This document shows positions 33,564-44,152 of a DNA stretch of 64,000 bases, in pieces. Numbering within the stretch: position 1 is the first letter of the stretch; each line of letters starts with the position of its first letter. Made by a program: the position numbers and the translations under genes. The notes under the pieces are model-generated. The model was not told where the DNA came from, made no database searches, and worked only from the letters and a program-made list of their open reading frames with translations. Origin of the DNA: Isoetes taiwanensis (Eukaryota > Streptophyta > Lycopodiopsida > Isoetales > Isoetaceae); contig JAJEKV010000224.1 in the NCBI GenBank assembly GCA_021234155.1, forward strand, positions 248,001 to 312,000, given 5' to 3'.

Positions 33564-34219
33564 AATAAAACCTCAAGTGCTCAAGACACAAATGGCTCAC
33601 ATTGTACATATTAGTGGCACAGACCCTCAACCTATTGTGAACGAATGTAAACATTTATGATATGCACAAATGCATAATTTACAAGGAGGGGCAAAGGGAA
33701 TTGAACCCTCTATCCAAATTAGAATTGGCTGGACCACCAACCCCCATTGCAGCACCCCATTAACACAAAATTAGCAACAATTTGGGCTGAAATGATAGTG
33801 GTAGCTCTTGCTGCCACCATCACTCCAGCCCATGAAATTTTTTTACAGAAAACAGAAACTTACTTGTACACAACATATGCATCAAACTCAAGTCCATTAC
33901 AATTCAAATCCACTACAAAGGCAGCAATAGATGTTCAAATAGAGATTAATGGACAATTACATTCATAAATAGAGAAGAATCATACATTTTTCTTAACTTT
34001 TCCAAAAACATCTTGCAAAGAATCTGCATTGCCATATCAGAGGTGTTAATTACTTGCCTTAAATACAAAATAGGCATTAGAGCAAATGAAAAAGGATGTT
34101 AGCTTACGATCCTAGACTTTTCAAGTGTTTGTGTGCTTCTGCCCTATAGACATCATCAAGACACTTTGTCTTCTTCAATTGTGGCTCAAATTCTGAGCAA
34201 CTTGAATCTAGTTCCAAGC
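33564..34219. other. Gene-free flank between copia D and the transposase
   Basis: No gene recognised. A segment at 33690-33752 has a tRNA T-arm-like phrase but does not form a full tRNA. Confidence 0.4.
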
Positions 34220-36599
34220 CTACGCCATGACAGACTGCATGTCAATTGTCCTTCCATGAAATTCATCAGGCTCAGTCCAATAGTCTTCAGCCCTTTCTTT
34301 CCAAATGTCTTTTGATTCAATGCCCTTCTTGCCAACAGTCATCAACTTATGTGCACGCCTCTTATCCCAAGAGCACTCATGTATCTCTTCTATGCTACAA
34401 GAAAGGCATGTATCATCATCATCAGAATAAGGATTTTGGTTGTCTTCCAAGTGATATCCACCCAAAAATGCATGATTAGGTATCTGCAAAACATGTACAT
34501 CCTCAAGGATATCAACATGTACATCATGTACATTTTTTTTTAACATGTTCCACATGTTCTTCATGATCCACATGTTTGGCAACATGTGCATTGCATGCAC
34601 TAGATATTCCTGCCACATTGTTGGCAGATTTATCCAAACACTTGTACCTCCCCTTGATTTTGACAACCCTAGCATTAGCCTTAATTTTGGCCAGCAATTG
34701 TGCATTATTTAATTCCCTTGCTTCACCAAAAAACTCAATGACATTATATTTACATTTCCCTATCCCATCTCCTTGGAATAATGAAGCTTGAATCCTTGCA
34801 CTAGTTTTTTCATATTCAATGTCAGTTGTTTTTGAGCAGTCTTGGCAGCATTGGCAATTGCCCTTTGAAGTGCATCTAACTCCTTTGCCCTCTTCCTATA
34901 TACAATCATTTTCTTTCTCTCCTCTATTTTTTCTTGTCTTACTTTTAGCAGCCTCTTTGTTCAATCTGTCCTGCTCTATTCTAGCAACCAACATCTGATC
35001 TGAAGTGACAAACAACCAATCTTGAAGTGCATCCAGCAACTTAGATCTCTTAGCTTTTGGTAGCCCACTAGCAAAAACATTTTGCACACGATTTTGCACA
35101 CCTGCAACAACATTTTGCACTTGTGCAGGGGCAGCATTAGGAACAAGCATACTCCTGACTTGTTCTTTATTAGGGGCAGCATTTGGAATATCCACAACAT
35201 GTTCTTGAGGAGGCATATGTGCAATTTCTGCTGCAACAACCACGCCATCATGAACCATCATATTTTCAGCCAACGTTTGCAGAATTTGAGTAGCAGCATC
35301 ATCATTGTTACCAAGATCTTCTAATTCATCTTCAGAGTCAGCCATGACTACATTATCAACATAAGGGGAAGTATAGCCTTGTCATTGAAGGGCCATATTC
35401 CTGTTTTTGCAAAACCTGCAACAATGTTAGGCCTCGTCAATGTAGCCTTGTCATTGAAGGGCCATATTCTTGTTTTTGCAAAACCTGCAACAATGTTAGG
35501 CCTTGTTTTGATGGCTCACCAACCTTACCTTTATGCATGTATCTACCTCTCAACTTCTTGAATGCTGTTTTGAATGGGCTGAAGCATGCCACATCAAGTG
35601 GTTGAAGCCTATGGCTTGTAATATGTGGAGGAAGAAGCAACATATGCAAGCCTATTTGCCTCGCATGCTGAATTGCACTCAAAGTAACATGAGAACCATG
35701 GCCATCACAAACAAGCAGGTGTGGTCGATCAACACTTATACCACTAGGAACATTAATCTTGTAAGTGCTCTAACCAAGCATCAAACAAGGCATTTGTTAT
35801 TCAGACTTTCTTTTGGAATGACATTGCTGCACTTGGCTCACATCCAGCCATCAAATCTCTATATTTAAGTTTTATTCCGTTAAATACATAGAAACTAGGC
35901 ATCCTAAAGCCAGATGCACTCACACAACTTAAGATAGTTAGCCATTCTCTATTTTTGGAATGGTCAGATTGGCATTTCTAATTCCTTTCCTTATCAATAT
36001 CTTCATTCCAGAGCTATGGCCAGCCCGAATTCCAGTTTCATCACAGTTCGAAATGGTAGATGCATCCAAATGGAAGTCATTGTACGAGGCTTTGAGAGTG
36101 GAAAAAAATTCATCCAGGTTAGTAGAATTCATAGCTTTTACTCTTTGCACTTCCACACACTCAACAGACCTTAAAGCAAGTCAGGGTATCTACTTTTGAA
36201 TCCTCTCCACCACTTCTTATCGGGTAGGCCATCTTTAAAACTAGTCCCAAATTTCTCTTCAGTTTGGCCATTCAACCACCTTCTAAGAGTGGTCAGAGGT
36301 ACGCCATAATGTAAAGAAGCCTTCCTAATGCTAAGAATACCATCATCAATAGCATCTATGGCCTGATTTAGCTTTTCCATAGTCCATGAACCTCTCTCCA
36401 TAAATCTGACACGTTTGCCTCCCAAAGAAGTATTTTCTGGCTGGGTGTGGATAATGGGGCCTTTGGAAATACATCTGGCTCTTGGAAGAGGAGGAGGTGC
36501 TGATGGTGCAACAGAGCAGATGGTTCTCCCTCTTAACTGCATTGCATATAACAAATAAGAGTAGCAAGCAATGAAGTTGTAATCACAAAACAGATTCAA
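34220..36599 (-). pseudogene. pogo/Tigger-type DDE transposase
   Basis: Read from right to left. The 36599-36171 frame has a psq-type helix-turn-helix (WTMEKLNQAIDAIDD, SIRKASLHYGVPLTTLRRW) and the start of a CENP-B-like DNA-binding domain (KKWWRGFKSRYPDLL). The 36156-35938 frame has SNCDETGI with the first catalytic Asp (36040-36042). The 35710-35437 region has CDGHGSH (Asp at 35704-35706), LLLPPHITSHRLQPLDVACF (third Asp at 35593-35595) and KTAFKKLRGRYMHKG. This D-D-D arrangement defines the CENP-B/pogo DDE family, which cuts and pastes DNA. The 35345-34896 frame is acidic, then coiled-coil-like and basic, and 34705-34220 has CLSCSIEEIHECSWDKR. These fit the C-terminal tail of plant members. 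Stops between frames and a 69 bp duplication show decay. Terminal inverted repeats were not located. Confidence 0.8.
35374..35511 (-). repeat. In-frame 69 bp tandem duplication in the transposase
   Basis: Two copies of a 69 bp unit starting TAGCCTTGTCATTGAAGGGC lie at about 35374-35442 and 35443-35511. They differ by a few bases. The length equals 23 codons, and both copies encode GLTLLQVLQKQEYGPSMTRL on the minus strand. Confidence 0.85.
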
Positions 36600-37100
36600 C
36601 CAAGAGAAGAAATGATGAATCGATCCAATCTAGAGAAGAAATAACAATGATTGATCTCAGCTTAACACTACCTTTAAATATCTTGCACATTGAAAAGGTG
36701 GGAAGGAAAATTATTGAAATCTAGTAATTTGGATGGCCAGATTCATACCCAACTAGTGATCCCCTCCAAGGCGCTAAAAAGAATGGATAATATGCAGACA
36801 GGTATGCAATCTGCACGGAAATGCAATGGAGGGAACATTAGAATCATTACAAAATGGAGGGAATAAAGGTTGTGAGTTGTTACCTTGGCACCATGGGAAG
36901 CTCTAGTTGTTTAACTGAAAACCATTTGAGAAGTTTTTTCTTCTGATCTATGAGATATTGGCACCATAGAAATTGCCTAAATCTAAAGTCCAGAGGTAGA
37001 TGCGTGCATGCATCAACATGCAAAAGTGAAAAAGAAATTTTGGACACATGATTGCGAATCTGTGGATTAAGATTTGCGCCAGCTGGGTCCTTCCTTGAAC
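36600..37100. other. Gene-free region
   Basis: No coding domain or RNA found between the transposase and the P450 upstream region. Confidence 0.4.
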
Positions 37101-37163
37101 CATTGGAGTGGCTGTGCAAATCATTGAAGTGCTTTTGGAGATCATTGGAGTGCCCTTGCAGAT
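37101..37163 (+). repeat. Three 21 bp tandem repeats upstream of the P450
   Basis: CATTGGAGTGGCTGTGCAAAT and two variants occupy 37101-37121, 37122-37142 and 37143-37163. They lie about 270 bp before the P450 start codon, so they may be in its promoter or leader. Confidence 0.85.
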
Positions 37164-37430
37164 CGTCGAGGACATATGACGCACCCGCAGATATACAGAA
37201 TGGAGCTAAAACTAAACTAATCCTAAACCATAGACATGAACCAAAAAGTCCATCATGGTGAACAAAAAGAAAAGGCCATACACGCCAGGGAGAAACTTAT
37301 GGATAAAGCCAAAAGCCATGAAAATGGCATTTCCATTCAAAAGTGAACTTGTGGGGCCGAAATTCTTTGGCCATCTAAACTTCAATAAGAACACCTCATG
37401 CATCTAGGTTCTCATATTTCATAGCAAAGG

Positions 37431-38945
37431 ATGGAGTCTTGGTTGCCAGCAGTTGTTTCAGTAATTCTCGTCTTCTCTATCTTTTTGTACTGGGTTCCCA
37501 AACCAAGCAAGGCCGGTAAGCATCTTCCTTCTCCTCTTGCTCTTCCCATAATTGGCCATCTTCATTTGCTAGGGCATCTCCCTCACCAATCCCTCTTTCA
37601 TCTCTCAAAGCGCTATGGACCCCTCTTCTCTCTTCGCCTTGGGGCAATCGATTGTTTGGTGGCTTCTTCACCAGAGATGGCCATGGAATTCTTAAAGACA
37701 CATGATGTTGCCTTTGCTTCAAGGCCAAAAATTACATTTGCGCGACTAGTGATGCATGATGAGGATATGATATGGGCAGAATATGGACCTAGATGGAAGG
37801 AGTTCAAAAAAGTGTGCACTCTAGGGTTGTTCAGCCATACAAGGTTAGAAGAAACCAAGCATATAAGGCAAGAAGAAATCTCAGCCACTATTGAATCCAT
37901 GGTAGAGGAAAGCAAAGGAAACAGGGCAATTAAGGTGTATGAAAAGCTGTCTAATATGGAGATGAATATAGTGACGAGGATGGCGATGGGCAAGACATAT
38001 TTTGGGAAGGAGAACTCAGAGGGTGCAGATTGGATCAGGGCTGTGATTGAGGAAGTGGTCACCTTAGTAACAGTGTTCAACGTGGGAGATTTTGTGCCGA
38101 TTCTAGCAAAATTCGATCTGCAAGGATATGAGCGAAGGATGAAGGCAGTGAGGAAGGAATTGGACGCCTTTCTTGAGCGAATAATCCAAGAGCACAAGCA
38201 ACAGAGCAGAAAGAACACTGATCTTATGGACCTGCTCATATCAGGGGACTTTAGCCACGAAGCCATCAAGGCTTTTGTAATTGTAAGAATCTAATTCATC
38301 TGAATTAATTGTTTTTTCCTTATAGGGTCGATTTTGCAGGATATCGTAGCAGCAGGGACTGATACTGCAGCAGTAACAACGGAATGGGCTCTGGCAGAGA
38401 TTCTACGGTCTCCTACAGTAATGCAAAAAGCCCAAAATGAAATTGACCAAGTGGTCGGATTAAGCCGTAGAGTAGAAGAGGAAGATTTGCCGGAATTGAA
38501 ATATTTGCAGGCAATTGTGAAGGAGGCGTTTCGGCTGCATCCAGCAAGTCCTATGCTGCTGCCTCACGAATCAATGGAGGAGAGCAATGTGGGCGGCTAC
38601 CAAATTCCGAAAGGGACTCGAGTATTCGTGAATATATGGGCAATTGGGAGAGATCCAAGCATATGGGATGAGCCAGAGGCATTCAACCCAGATAGATTTA
38701 TGGGCAGCAGCGTCGATGTAAGGGGCCGGGATTTTGAACTGATTCCATTTGGATCTGGAAGACGGATGTGCCCTGGCTATACGTTGGCGCTGTGCATGGT
38801 GCAGCTCGCTTTGGCCCGCCTGCTGCAGAGCTTGGATTGGATTGTGCCGGAAGGGCAGATGCTTGACATGACAGAAACTTTCAAAGGCACTGTGAGATTG
38901 GCTCATCCCTTACAGCCCATCGCCACGTCTCGCCGAAATATCTGA
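37431..38945 (+). CDS. Cytochrome P450, CYP71 clan, two exons
   Basis: A haem monooxygenase of about 485 residues, probably bound to the ER. Exon 1 is 37431-38282 and exon 2 is 38340-38945. A 57 bp phase-0 intron, with GTAAG at 38283 and TTGCAG ending at 38339, joins KAFVI to DIVAAGTDT. The start has a membrane anchor (residues about 5-22, AVVSVILVFSIFLYWV) and the proline-rich hinge KHLPSPLALPIIGHLHLLG. Key motifs: I-helix AGTDT (289-293), ExxR in KEAFR (346-349), FNPDRF (399-404) and the haem loop FGSGRRMCPG (421-430, Cys 428). All are intact, with no stop, so the gene is probably functional. The short intron sits at the position usual for A-type P450s. Substrate and exact family cannot be told; phenylpropanoid, flavonoid or terpenoid oxidation are all possible. 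An AATAAA lies at 39177-39182. No TATA box was clear. Confidence 0.88.
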
Positions 38946-39182
38946 TCCTATTTGCTTGTCTTCCCTTCAAAGAAACAGTAGTGTGGCTAGATATTATTTA
39001 TAACTGGAGAGAAATATTTTCCATGGCTGGCTGAGGCAGATCATCCCTGACCAGAAGTACCTAGACCATATCGCCCATAGCTGTAAATTCAAGCATCAAG
39101 AGATGCTTTGGTTCTAGACAATCATCTTTATTTAAGTAACATATCCTTATCCATCAACAATGAGTAAGTTAAAATTAATAAA
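38946..39182 (+). repeat. P450 3' UTR, duplicated downstream
   Basis: The sequence after the P450 stop (TTTGCTTGTCTTC, AAGAAACAGTA, TTGGTTCTAGACAATCATC, TGAGTAAGTTAAAATTAATA) recurs in diverged form at about 40830-40980. This suggests that the P450 unit or its 3' end was tandemly duplicated and the second coding part lost. Confidence 0.7.
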
Positions 39183-40131
39183 CTGAATAGTAATGTCTCC
39201 ATGTGTTAATGTTTTTTCTTGTGCATTGGATGAAGGCACAATCGTGAGAATATGCCAAATCAAGGGCAAGGGATTTTACACCTCACACCCCCGTATAGCA
39301 CAACGCTCCCCATACGCCATATACAGGTATAAATATACGTTTGCAAATGGGAAATACAGTGCCATCAACCATTGGCAAGGCAAGAAAATGTTTTTGCAAT
39401 CAGTCCAGGAGCTGCACAATCTCTCAGAGCACAATCTACCTGAAGGTGCACAATCTACCAAACCTAAACCAAGATAGGATATCTGGTAACAAGCACCAAG
39501 GATGAAAAATGTTCTCGCAAATCCAAAGGCCAGTGAAAGCAAGCACCGAAGATGATATAAGAGGGCCAAACCATTGCTCATTCTTTGCTTGCTACAACCG
39601 AAATGAAACCAAAGCAAGCATAGACCAATGAAACCTCTCGGCTACCTAACACCATTCCTCATTCTCTACTTGTTAAAACAAAAATGTTCATGGCAATGCA
39701 TCCGAGAAATCGACTCCGGCAAAAGCAGCAAAAGGGGCTTCTACATGACGCAAATTCAGAGAAGAGTTTCTAGCAATAATTTGTGCATCCAATGATGCAT
39801 TTGCAATGGGGAAGAAAAGGCAAGAACTGAAATGGGTGAAGGTCAGAGTTGTCCTCCAAAATCAGAGGCAAGCCCAAGATGCCATCGCAGGCCGATTTGG
39901 GCGAAGGCACCATTTGTCTGTGGCTCCAGTTTTCCGTCCACGCGCTGCATCGGGATGTTCTTAGCAGCCCCCGTGAAGCCAAGAACTGCTATTTCTGACC
40001 ATGTAGAGCAGAGACAAAAAAAGGAACGCTCCTCAGACCATAGACAAAAAAAATTTGAAGTCCCCCTTTTTCCGGCCCACCTACGCCCAAATCTTAGGAA
40101 AGAGATATTTTGGGGGCGTAATGGGTAATAT
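39183..40131. other. Gene-free region downstream of the P450
   Basis: The 39193-39477 frame (94 codons) shows no family features. Nothing else recognised. Confidence 0.4.
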
Positions 40132-40437
40132 TGCTCAACATGACAATGACAATGATAAGCTCAAAAACATGATATTAAATCACATTCATCTTCCTTGATA
40201 TATTAGCATGATGAATTTATCTACACCCGATTAGGGTTATCCACTCAAGAATATGAAACCGTTTTTAGCTTCAATGTGAGCAAGCATTGTATGAGGCTCA
40301 ACACGCCTATCCCATCTGGTCTATGAAGACGCATCCGGTCTTTGGAGACGTTGCAACAATCTTTGCATTTCACGAACAAGTTTGGTTTCCACATTTAAGT
40401 TCAACAATGCCCACAAATGCAATCTCCTACTAAAACT
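40132..40437 (+). repeat. Direct repeat of about 305 bp, copy 1
   Basis: Nearly the same as 40984-41298: CTCAACATGACAATGAC, TCACATTCATCTTCCTTGAT, GTTTTTAGCTTCAATGTGAG, AAGACGCATCCGGTCT, GGTTTCCACATTTAAGTTCA. The copies are about 850 bp apart. The copy at 40984 follows the duplicated P450 3' UTR directly; this one does not. Confidence 0.85.
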
Positions 40438-40829
40438 AAATCTATATGGTTGAATAGCCTCTGTTAGATTCTAATATTGGGTTCTTAATTAACTTATAGG
40501 TTGCAAGCTTGCAAGCAAGATAGTGCCAGAGAACCGTTGTCGATGTGATCGAGGAGTATTTGGGCAGGCTTAAGGACTACAGTGGCCTCCAGGGCACTCT
40601 AGGAAAGGCATGTTTTTATTCTGTCAAACATTCTTTTATAATCCTCTATGCAAATAAACTAGGTTTTTTTCTGTTACAATGAAAAACCTATTATAGTGCC
40701 GGTAATGCTATAACTTTGTGGTTCTATTTTTTTGCTTGACTTTGCTTATGAAAAAACTTTGGATGACCAGGCTTCCAAGGGAGAACCATTTTGCCCATTG
40801 GAGATGTTCAACATGAGTTCTGATACTAG
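40438..40829. other. Gene-free spacer with one exon-like segment
   Basis: A segment at about 40535-40608 reads VDVIEEYLGRLKDYSGLQGT in one frame, ending near a G-rich junction. It looks exon-like but I could not assign it. Confidence 0.3.
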
Positions 40830-41298
40830 GCTATTTGCTTGTCTTCTCAATTCGATTCGATAAGAAACAGTACTTATCCAAGTTAAGACGTGTGGCGATG
40901 TGTGTGTTGGTTCTAGGCAATCATCCTTTTTTAACATATTCTTATGCTTCAATGAGTAAGTTAAAATTAATAAACTGTAATATCGCTCAACATGACAATG
41001 ACGATGACAATGACAAGTTCAAAAACATGATATTTGATCACATTCATCTTCCTTGATATATTAGCATTATGAATTTATCTACACTCGATTAGGGTTATGC
41101 ACTCAAGAATATAAAACTGTTTTTAGCTTCAATGTGAGCAAGCGTCATACGAGGCTCAGCACGCCTATTGCATCTGGTCTATGAAGACGCATCCGGTCTC
41201 TGGAGACGTTGCAACAATCTTTGCAATTCATGAGCAAGTTTGGTTTCCACATTTAAGTTCAACAATGCCCCTAAATGCAATCTCCTTCTACTAAAAAT
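40830..41298 (+). repeat. Second copy of P450 3' flank plus direct repeat copy 2
   Basis: 40830-40980 matches the P450 3' UTR and 40984-41298 matches 40132-40437. No P450 coding sequence precedes it. Confidence 0.75.
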
Positions 41299-42104
41299 CT
41301 TGACAAGAATACGGCTTCTTTGCTCGATATGAAGTGAGGCTAGGGGAGAGATCCAAAATAAAATGGCTAAGGCAATTCAAGGGGCAATAGTATTCCAATG
41401 GGTTATAAGATTTGGCAAAGGGTGCATACAATTACAAACAACCCATTAAAAGTATGGACAAAAGGGTTTTTATAAATGCAACAAAGGGTTGGTGTCGCGG
41501 ATGAAAAAGGAAAAATAGGAAATGCATCGGCCTTTTACCAGTTTGTTTTGCAAAAGGGGTCGGGTCGAGCTAATCTGGGAAAGACCTTTTTCTCAACGGA
41601 AAAGGGAGATCGGGAGGAGACTAGAATAGCCGGAGAAGGAGCCTTTCTCAGAAGAAAAAAGAATCGATTTGCCCATAAAAGAGGACGTCGGCGTAGATCA
41701 AAAATTGAGAAGACTTCTGCCTTGAACTTCGACTGCAGCAATCCGGCTCTTAGCTGCTGCTATCAGACTTGACCTCCGGATATTGAAACGAACCTCTAAT
41801 CTGTACCAGATTTCTGCCAGTGCATATCCAAGCCTTAATCTGTGTAATCGGATGGTCTTGAGCTTAAGCAGAATAAGCCTTGATCCATTCTTTTGCTGTT
41901 AAAATCCCCTTTGGAATTGGCCTTAATTTTTGGATCCGGTTGGGCGGATAAACTGCTGCTTCATTTCCTATTGTGGAAACTCTGTATTCTTGCCCAAGTG
42001 TTGAGCAAATCTATAAGTTTAATTCTAAGTCTTAATCCTTGTTCGTGTTCTTGTTTGATTCCCTCTTGACGGATTTAAGCTGTAACTATTTGAGTTGTAT
42101 CAAG
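41299..42104 (+). other. Probable LTR/leader of the gypsy-type element
   Basis: This stretch lies directly before a tRNA-Met primer site. It contains a purine-rich region (41470-41700) and AT-rich sequence, but no partner LTR was found, so the left boundary is open. Confidence 0.4.
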
Positions 42105-42117
42105 TGGTATCAGAGCC
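42105..42117 (+). promoter_or_regulatory. tRNA-Met primer-binding site, gypsy-type element
   Basis: TGGTATCAGAGCC lies 23 bp upstream of the gag start region (ATGGCCCAAAACCG at 42140). Confidence 0.75.
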
Positions 42118-42139
42118 TATCGATCCCCATACCTGAACA

Positions 42140-43363
42140 ATGGCCCAAAACCGTTTCAACATCTCTGATAGTCAGTATCAGCAAGCTTTAGCCAATGCGG
42201 CTATATTGCATCCCGGATAGCCTTGCCTCTACCGCTAATCAGCGGGGAATATGAAAAGCGATTGAGCGGTTGGCTATTCTGCAGATTTCTTACCGGATAT
42301 TCCCCAGCAGCCACCTCTGCCGAATGATCCTCCACCTGTAAATCCTCCACCCCCACCGCCAGTTAATCCCAGCAAGATTAGAAAATGGTTGGAGAAAGTA
42401 GATATGCCTACATTTAAAGGGAGGAGGATAAGACCAATCAAAGTAGTCATTTTTCTAAGCCGATTGGGAAAATTCTTTGATCGAGTGCAAAGCAAGCGAT
42501 GTGGAAAAATTGCAAGCTATGGATAGCTATTTGAAAGACCAAGCCCAAGCCTGGTGGCAAGGTCGACGAGAGTGTAATCCTAAGATAGACACATGGGAAA
42601 GATTCAAGAGAGCATTTGAATTGCAATATCTTCCTTCTAATTATCAAAGTGAGCTAAGAAGAGTATGGGATCAACTGAAACAACAAGACAAGGAAACGAT
42701 CCAGTCTTACACCTCAAAGTTTAGCCATTTGGTCAAAGACCGATAAGGAACCTAGATGGGGAAGAACTCCTACGAAAATATGTTAGCGGGTGTAAAGATG
42801 ACATATATGCAGAATTGGAGATCCTAAATCCTGCAGATTTAGATGGGGCTATAAAGATGGCATCTGCAGTAGAAAGAAAGTTGGATCCCACAACGCGAAA
42901 GTTAGATATTTGGGACGAGGGTACCTCTGACGAAGAGAGTAAGACAAAAGAGAAGAAAAATGGGAATAAAGATTCTGATAGACAGTTCAAAAGAAAAAGA
43001 TACAATGGAAGGTACAACGGAGAGAACAATGGGCCTGAAAGAAGGCAAGAGGAAGCTGACACCTCAAATAAGAAGAATGAACCAAAAAGAGGATGCTTTA
43101 GATGCGGAGGAAAGCATTTTATTAAGAATTGCCCTTCTGGAGAGGGGGGTATTACAAAAGTTGAACCTCCTAAATCCCAGCATACAATTCAGATGCATGC
43201 TTTAAAGGCGCCTAAGCCCGTGGAGCCAATAGTTGAGACTTCGAAGGGGGGAGAGACCTCAAAGGTGGGAGAGGAGCGAAGAAGAGTAAGCTTCCATGAC
43301 GATGAGCGAGAGAAAGCTGCCGCTAAGGAGAAGAGATGGCTCCAGATGGGAACTCTAGGATGA
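42140..43363 (+). pseudogene. Ty3-gypsy-type gag
   Basis: Gag forms the particle core. MAQNRFNISDSQYQQALANA at 42140 starts the protein, soon broken by a stop. Then come KIRKWLEKVDMPTFKG and, after frameshifts, DVEKLQAMDSYLKDQAQAWW, TWERFKRAFELQYLP and QSYTSKFSHLVKD, the retrotransposon gag core (Retrotrans_gag family). The 42815-43363 frame (182 codons) has a Lys/Arg/Glu-rich linker and the zinc knuckle CFRCGGKHFIKNC (CX2CX4HX4C, near 43095-43135). A stop follows at 43363 and no protease, RT or integrase is seen before unrelated sequence. The element is therefore truncated or a gag-only derivative. Confidence 0.8.
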
Positions 43364-43697
43364 ACAACTGGTAACCTCTCTTTTTGGAGAGATTACGGAA
43401 GCTTTTGTAAGTGAAATTCTTTATTAGGTATAAAGAGTAGGATTTTCAAGGTTGATTTTCTTTATTTGGTATAAGGAATAGATACTTTGAATGTGTATAC
43501 CATGGTAGATTAGTGACTACGATTGCAACGTAGCCGGCTTGAACATGGTATACTAGATTGTATACTAGCGGGACGAAATGATCTTGCCAACAATAATTAC
43601 ATGTGTTAGATATAGAGGATGCAAATATTCTTTTGGATTAAAAACATAGGATTTAGCACATACATATTATAATCATAATATAATACAAGAAATTTAT
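43364..43697. other. Gene-free region after gypsy gag
   Basis: AT-rich; short GGTATA phrases recur (43416, 43461, 43547). No domain. Confidence 0.4.
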
Positions 43698-43719
43698 CGC
43701 GGCGGCCTTGGCCGCCGCG
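43698..43719. repeat. GC-only hairpin in AT-rich DNA
   Basis: CGCGGCGGCC and GGCCGCCGCG flank a TT loop: a perfect 10 bp stem. The surrounding about 200 bp is strongly AT-rich. Confidence 0.9.
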
Positions 43720-43770
43720 AACATTGCTCTTCCCCGACTAACTCCTGCAAAGGGGGGGTTGTGTATCTAT

Positions 43771-43873
43771 GGAATGGTGTGAAAGATGTTCTTGGAACGC
43801 AAAAGGGATTTTATATCTTTGGAATGGCGCGAGAGATGTTCTTGAAATGCAAAGGTGGATTTTTATATCTTTT
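43771..43873 (+). repeat. Two tandem copies of a 50 bp unit
   Basis: The unit starts GGAATGGTGTGAAAGATGTT and ends TTTATATCTTT. Copies lie at 43771-43820 and 43821-43873. Confidence 0.8.
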
Positions 43874-43963
43874 GGCTGTGCCACAGGCTATGGAGCAGTG
43901 CTTCATTATCAAGTTGTTCTATAAAGGAACAATAAACATTTGGAGATGCAAGGTATATACCCC

Positions 43964-44152
43964 AACTTGACAATCATTAAAGACTAGAAGTAGGAGGGCA
44001 GCAGGGGATGTCAGATCTGAAATGATATGGTGCTCTAGGACTGATTTGGCTATTTTTTCAGCATCAAGGCAGCTAATGTCATAGTACCCATAAGATAACT
44101 GAGCAGTAGAGTGATCAATGAGCAGAAGCAATGTATGTAACAGGCAAACCAA
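43964..44152 (-). pseudogene. Class III peroxidase first exon
   Basis: ATG at 44152 begins a hydrophobic leader (MVCLLHTLLLLIDHSTAQ), then LSYGYYDISCLDAEKIAKSV and SDLTSPAALLLLVFNDCQV, ending at a GT donor-like site. This is the N-terminus of secreted class III peroxidases, normally LSPNFYDTTCPNAE...LLRLHFHDCFV. The distal catalytic His of FHDC is Asn and the neighbouring distal Arg is Leu, so this exon could not support peroxidase chemistry. No further exon was found on the left. A 5' extension frame at 44342-44115 has no family match. Confidence 0.8.

Noticed and set aside
33690-33752. tRNA-like segment on the minus strand (GGTTCAATTCCCTTTGCCCC end)
   Set aside because: It has a T-arm-like phrase and four possible acceptor pairs, but is only about 60 bases and has no anticodon arm. 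It may be a tRNA-derived relic.
39193-39477. 94-codon frame downstream of the P450
   Set aside because: No family resemblance, no promoter or start context of note.
40535-40608. Exon-like segment reading VDVIEEYLGRLKDYSGLQGT
   Set aside because: Open and plausible, but too short to assign and without clear splice partners.
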